NCBI RefSeq assembly: GCF_051106095.1
Contig: NC_135786.1
Span: forward strand, 203,299,501 to 203,363,500
Length of the DNA stretch: 64,000 nt
DNA from: Pogona vitticeps
Lineage: Eukaryota > Chordata > Lepidosauria > Squamata > Agamidae
Direction: 5' to 3'
Numbering within the stretch: position 1 is the stretch's first letter; every line of letters begins with the position of its first letter. Of this stretch, positions 59,236-64,000 are shown in pieces. A model generated the notes under the pieces. The model ran no database searches. It saw only the letters and a program-made list of their open reading frames with translations, and was not told the DNA's origin. Position numbers and translations under genes: made by a program.

Positions 59236-59793
59236 GCACTCTTTCAAAAAAGACATAACAGCTGGGGGGAAACAGTTTCTTACAAAATTTATCAGTAAAT
59301 TCAAATGCATCACAATCATTGATTCAATAACTGAAAAACCATTGGCATAAATTTACACCACTGGTTGATGTCAGATATATTTTTAATTGAATTCCAGTAT
59401 GAAAGGCTCCCATAATTTCTTTCATCCCAAGGCTTCAAAGCCTTCCCAAGGGTGCAGAGGATCGATAGGGAGCCCCAGACCCTGAAGGGGGGAATAGGAA
59501 GTTTTTAATTTAATTACAGTAAAAATCTGTGTCACTAGAGGATGGTGTCATCCAGCTCGTGTGGCATAAATGTATGCCAACAAGGTTTGGCCAAAAAAAT
59601 CCACTAAAGAAATAATCTAGTTCTTTAAAAATAATAATGCTAATCTGTACTACTACCTGTACACATAGCTTTCAGAAGACTGGTTTGGTCAGAGTTCACA
59701 AGGAGTGAGCCCTTCACACCCAAATCTCTTGATTATACCATGTCTCTTCTAGAGGAGCTTGGCAGTAGTAAAATGGGAGTTTGAGCCTCACCA

Positions 59794-59794
<1 letters not shown>

Positions 59795-59873
<79 letters not shown>

Positions 59874-59970
59874 GCATTAGCATTAGCATTAGCATTAGCA
59901 TTAGCATTAGCATTAGCATTAGCATTAGCATTAGCATTATTAGCATTATTATTATTATTATTATTATTAT

Positions 59971-60013
<43 letters not shown>

Positions 60014-60031
60014 GGTGGTGGTAGTAGTAGT
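59795..60031 (+). repeat. Compound microsatellite next to C8orf89 exon 5
   Basis: ATT units, then about 11 AGCATT units, ATT again, then AGT, GGT and AGT units. It ends 33 bases before the exon 5 start, so it covers the likely branch-point region. Confidence 0.95.
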
Positions 60032-60064
60032 GTTGATCATTATCATCATCATCTCCTCTTACAG

Positions 60065-60148
60065 TAATGATGAGCTTGGCTTACCACCATTATGCTTGCT
60101 TCCATCTACCTCCTCACACTTTACTTTTGGAAACCTATACAAAAGCAG
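60065..60148 (+). CDS. C8orf89: C8orf89-like gene, coding exon 5
   Basis: Acceptor ctcctcttacag, donor AAGCAG followed by GTAAGC. Phase 2 at both ends, 84 nt, so skipping it would keep the frame. It reads NDELGLPPLCLLPSTSSHF then TFGNLYKS. The part ELGLPPLCLLPSTSS may match MPYLPGLQSCQKSVSS in human, weakly. Confidence 0.78.
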
Positions 60149-60969
60149 GTAAGCTTCCCTTTTGTTTTTTTAAGGCAGTTAAGTTCGAATAAGAGAATTT
60201 TACCCCTTGAGTTGGATTCAAAGCTGTTTTCCTAAACAATAAGCATTGTCATATCAAAATGAATAATACTTTGACCCAGAAGGATGCAGGTGTGTGGTGG
60301 CTGAACTGTATGTACCAGATTTTACAGTTTAAAAACCTACTTCAGTAACTGGGTCAGTAATGAGTTCAATACCACAAATCATATTTGGTGATGGTGGGGG
60401 TGGAGCGATCTAATATATCCATTCACTTCCTCTTCCTACCCATGAAATGATTGGCACTTTAGTTATGTATACACACAGGTAATTCACATTCCTGGTTGTA
60501 GTCAACGGCAAGAGTGCATACAGCACTTGTTTGCACATGTTTTGAAGCAGATACATTGGGACCAAGGCAGTGCCAGTTGTAGCTCTGGCATTTTAATTGA
60601 GAATTGTTATAGATGCCATCAGATCTGCAAAATTTAAGTTAATGAATTCATTCCACTGCTTATAATTCTCCTAAGTCATTATGTCTTTAAAAGCTGTACT
60701 AAAAATAGAAGCATAGTAAAGAATAAGCATGTGCTCTGGATATGCACAGTATATAGACTGTAGCTAGAAATAAACACATTAAGTATTATGGATGAGGAAA
60801 TTACAAGCAACTGAACATGGTACGGCCGATACAAATTTTGTGTCTATTTTAAGCCATAAGTACTTCCTCACAACACTAGTATATGAAAGAGAAGTTGTAT
60901 CATGTTTTATTTGCATTCCTGTAAAACCTGTCATTTTGGCAATGTTTCTTCATCATGATCTTTGTGTAG
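60149..60969 (+). other. C8orf89 intron 5
   Basis: No repeat or other feature recognised. Confidence 0.6.
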
Positions 60970-61080
60970 AGGAGAAATAGCCATGGGGGATATAAATAAA
61001 AGAAGGGTGTACTCGTGGAAACCAGACCCTTTGAAGACATCAGAGATGCTCAGTGGAGCAGGAGAAATTGGTGCTGTGAG
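60970..61080 (+). CDS. C8orf89: C8orf89-like gene, coding exon 6
   Basis: Acceptor tctttgtgtag, donor TGTGAG followed by GTAAGA. Phase 2 at both ends, 111 nt. It reads RGEIAMGDINKRRVYSWKPD then PLKTSEMLSGAGEIGAV. The end, EIGAVR joined to LKK of exon 7, matches EVSAVRLKK in human. The first part seems longer than in human as I remember it. Confidence 0.83.
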
Positions 61081-63254
61081 GTAAGACATTTATAAACACT
61101 TTCTTCAGAAAAAGGTAGTGCCCACAATTATAGCAATAAACCAATAAAGTTTTTCACTAGACTCACCTATAAAAATTGTTCTAGAAATATGGTTATATGA
61201 CTAAAAAGGAAAAATGACTTACCAATGAAAATAAAACTATTTAGAATTGCATCCAGTTGTGTCCATCTACCAACCATAATGGGTATCTCCAATAGAATGG
61301 ACCCCACTTTCCTGCCTTGGAGTGTTGGGTAACTTGTTCATATTGGACTTGGGAGTCAGCAGGGGAGAGGAAGAAAATGTCCCATTGCATTAGAAGAAGT
61401 CAGCTCACATGGCACTAGTCTTTCATATATTCAGTTACATCCTACATCTCTTCTGTGGGCATGCATAATCACCTTGACTTTTACCCATCTGAATACCTGC
61501 TTGACTTGACTCAACAGGCCAGTCACATTTAATTTCATCCAGCAGGATCCAGCTGAGCAATGCTAGAGAATAATACTCAAGTCTGCAAAAGTCCCTTTTG
61601 ATTTCAGACTAGTAGTTGGGCAAGTTCAAATTGAGAGGATCAAGATTTCTGTTTGCATAAGGAAGTACTAGATACTTCCTTATGCAAGCCTAATAAGAGT
61701 TGAACCACTCCTACAGTGGATCATTTTTTGAAAAATTAAGTGAAATAGGATTGTGCCTTAGTGGCCCTTCCAGTCAGTGTAAGATTATCTTGGTCAAAGC
61801 CTGCTTTCAAGTAAGGCCTCAAGAGAGCTTTTCTTGTTGTTTTTGCTTCTCCCAACTTCTGGATCTTCCTTCCTCAGGTTTGATTGGCCCCTTCCCTCAT
61901 TTCCTCCAGTTAGCAATTGAAGACTTACCTCTTTGGAGAGGTGTTTGAGAACTTAGTGGGCAAGATAAAGATAAGGAGGTTGAGTGTGTTTTTAAAACTT
62001 CATTGGTCGGTATCCTATTGCTAGAATAAACCTGTGGGATTTACAGAATTGTTGATGTACAATTTAGCAGTTGATTTAGTGGATGGGACTAGCAGTAGGA
62101 TACTGGGCCGTAATTGTAAACTGAGCAGACTTCTGGAATTTAGTGTATTGGGTTTGAGCAGCTGCAAGAAATATTTCTTGCTTGTACTGTACGTAATTAT
62201 CATGATTGTTAGTCCCAACTAGAGATGGGCACAAACCTCAGTTCGGAGGTTCGTGCCCATTCATATACATGGCACCAGAAGTGCTAAGTGTTTCCTTCCC
62301 CCCACTTCCCTGGCTGGATTCCCCCCCTCACCAGCTGACATGCGCTCCGCTCCACTCCTTCTCTTCAGCTGTTCAACCAGTCTCCAGCAGGAGCATGGGC
62401 TTCCCTGTTCTGCTCCCTTGATCGCCCAGTCGAACAAGGAGGCAGGACGGGCAACCCTATGCTACTGCCAGAGACTGGTCGAACAGCTGAAGAGAGGAGT
62501 GTGCTCCAACCGGTGAATGGGTCATTGACTGGACAGAATGGGAGAAGAGAACGTGAGACACTTATGGTCTCACATGTACGAACCAGCACAAATCCCTGAA
62601 CCAAGGCTCGTGCCCATCTCTAGTTGCTATAGTGGGCCCACTGGAATGTATGTAAGGCCCTACTTGGCAAATCCTGTTCATGCAATGGGTCTAGTCTACT
62701 TGAGGCTAGCAATTAATTTAGCTCCAAATGATTAAATATCTCTAGGTTTCAATCTTTTACACAGTTCATTAAGTTCCTCTGAACACAGTGAGAAATTGTG
62801 CCCAGGAGGTAATTCGTAGGATTGAGCCATTAGCTTTTTCATTATCATATATCAGGCTGTATGCAAGTGAAATGTTGCTGACTGAGAACATTTGTGAAAA
62901 TGCTGTAACTAGCACAAAAAATTCTTGGAACTGGCTCTTTTCCTATTTCTGTTGCTCAGAAATGTTAACTCTAGAGAAAGGTTCTGATCATTTTAGCCCC
63001 CCGTGTCATAGTCTACCAGTACAAAGACTTCAATGCCTGTTAAGGGTTATTATTAGGAATTTGGGTGGTTACTGTTCCAGCAAGTAGTGTTTTTGATACA
63101 GGAATGTTTGCACCAGATGCATATGATTCATCAATCGAGGTGCTTTGATCTCCCATTCACATGTTCACAATATTTTTGAGGTCAGTGTTTATTGCCACTG
63201 AGTTAACAATGTAATACATTCTATTGCTTAATGTGTGCTCTTGTGCATTTATAG
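61081..63254 (+). other. C8orf89 intron 6
   Basis: Contains a hAT-like element (62220-62622). A weak L2-like motif (attgaagacttacctctttg) is near 61915. Nothing else recognised. Confidence 0.55.
62220..62622. mobile_element. Palindromic hAT-like element, about 403 bp
   Basis: The ends tagagatgggcacaaacc and ggctcgtgcccatctcta are inverted repeats, extending to caac/gttg outside. Inner opposed arms contain cagctgttcaaccagtctcc and agagactggtcgaacagctg. No matching flanking duplication could be found, so the ends may be slightly different or one flank has changed. Confidence 0.7.
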
Positions 63255-63319
63255 GCTGAAAAAACACAACAGATATTCTAGTTTAATTTCATTTCCAGAT
63301 GGATCCAAGTTCAACTCTG
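63255..63319 (+). CDS. C8orf89: C8orf89-like gene, coding exon 7 (last in window)
   Basis: Acceptor tgcatttatag, donor CTCTG followed by GTAACT. It enters in phase 2 and leaves in phase 1. It reads LKKHNRYSSLISFPDGSKFN, in line with the human LKKTKETCSV segment. The remembered human C terminus (FSDPLTGAPSQYLERL) is not found in the remaining 680 bases, so at least one more exon lies beyond the right edge. With exons 1-6 this gives about 221 codons. Confidence 0.8.
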
Positions 63320-64000
63320 GTAACTATTTCCTAATCATGTTATGACCAGAATGTATTTTAAAGATAGACTCATTTTCTCATTAGTTTACTATGAACATCC
63401 TTCTGCCTATTTTAATACTTCAGGTAGTCAAGGCATAATATATGTATTGGTGTTTGTAATTCAATGTTTAACTGCTTCAGTCAGCTAAGTAGGAGAAAAT
63501 GAATTAATGAGGTATGTACCATTATTCTGGATTTACCAAAATTCCTAAGTCACAATTTTTTAAAACCAACATCACTTTTTTATATCTGGGGGATGTGCTT
63601 CATTGCATATTGGCTGCTGATGCATATACATGGCAGCAAGCACAGTGAACTAAATGAGACTTCAGAGAAAAAATACATTCAGGCATTATATAAATTGTTT
63701 TTACTATGAGCATTGTTCAGAACTTACTGGGTATTTCAATGATCTTTGAGACAGTTATACAATAACATGCTGGATTTATTGTTCTGTATTAGCATCTTGC
63801 AGTTATTCTCTGGCATATAGGTCTGCTACTGAAGTCATTTAGAAGTGAATAGCCCAGCTAAGGCCACTTCTGAAGACTCTCCAATGCTGTTACTTTTAAA
63901 AAATTTGGAATTTGTCCATTTGTTTGGTAACTAATTTTTGAATGGCTGTGTCACTCTGATTCCCTATGTGAGCCAGAGTGTGGCACCTACTTTCCACTTG
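63320..64000 (+). other. C8orf89 intron 7 (to window end)
   Basis: No exon or repeat recognised. Confidence 0.6.

Larger units (their letters stand above)
58205..60064 (+). other. C8orf89 intron 4
   Basis: Contains an L2-like LINE tail (58750-58830), a SINE fragment (59165-59235) and a large compound microsatellite (59795-60031) close to the acceptor. Confidence 0.65.

Noticed and set aside
59714-60152. Long Asn, Ile, Leu and Val homopolymer-like frames
   Set aside because: Direct translation of the trinucleotide microsatellite. Only the exon at 60065-60148 is supported.
1-64000. CRISPR-like array or bacterial-type operon
   Set aside because: Tandem repeats here are microsatellites without unique spacers, and gene structure is split by introns, as in a vertebrate genome.

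Overview
This is vertebrate nuclear DNA, most likely from a squamate reptile (lizard or snake). The main evidence is the repeat mix: BovB LINEs, a Sauria-type SINE whose 3' end matches BovB, older RTE relatives, CR1 and L2-like LINEs, hAT and Tigger-like MITEs, and two related solo LTRs. Genes are split into short exons with GT..AG borders, separated by long introns. Family names come from remembered sequence features, as no database search could be run.

Two host genes are visible, arranged head to head and each starting in a CpG-rich block. On the left, the minus strand carries the first two coding exons of SBSPON (6645-6873: signal peptide and somatomedin-B domain; 605-799: thrombospondin type 1 domain). 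Its remaining exons lie beyond the left edge. On the right, the plus strand carries seven coding exons of a gene I identify as the C8orf89 orthologue (ATG at 52298, exon 7 ending at 63319). Its last exon or exons lie beyond the right edge. All exon junctions keep phase, giving about 221 codons in the window. My recollection is that these genes are also neighbours in mammals.

The roughly 44 kb between the two CpG islands (about 7.5-51.7 kb) shows no host exon I can support. It is filled with transposon fossils in layers. The standout is a 5'-truncated BovB copy (11443-13011) with an uninterrupted reverse transcriptase frame of about 518 codons and a perfect 11-bp target-site duplication, so it inserted recently. 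Other items include a nearly intact Sauria SINE (45141-45487), a long CR1 copy (33230-36420, minus), and two solo LTRs of one family (16019-16459 minus; 40910-42385 plus). The second LTR is split by a 1028-bp hAT element with a perfect 8-bp duplication, which gives a clear order of insertion.

The gene introns hold further hAT and palindromic MITEs. A large compound microsatellite (59795-60031) ends only 33 bases before C8orf89 exon 5. Intron 1 of SBSPON holds a 39-bp near copy of the end of SBSPON exon 2. I found no sign of a CRISPR array, operon, prophage or new defence-type system; the window reads as ordinary reptile genome with some informative nested insertions.
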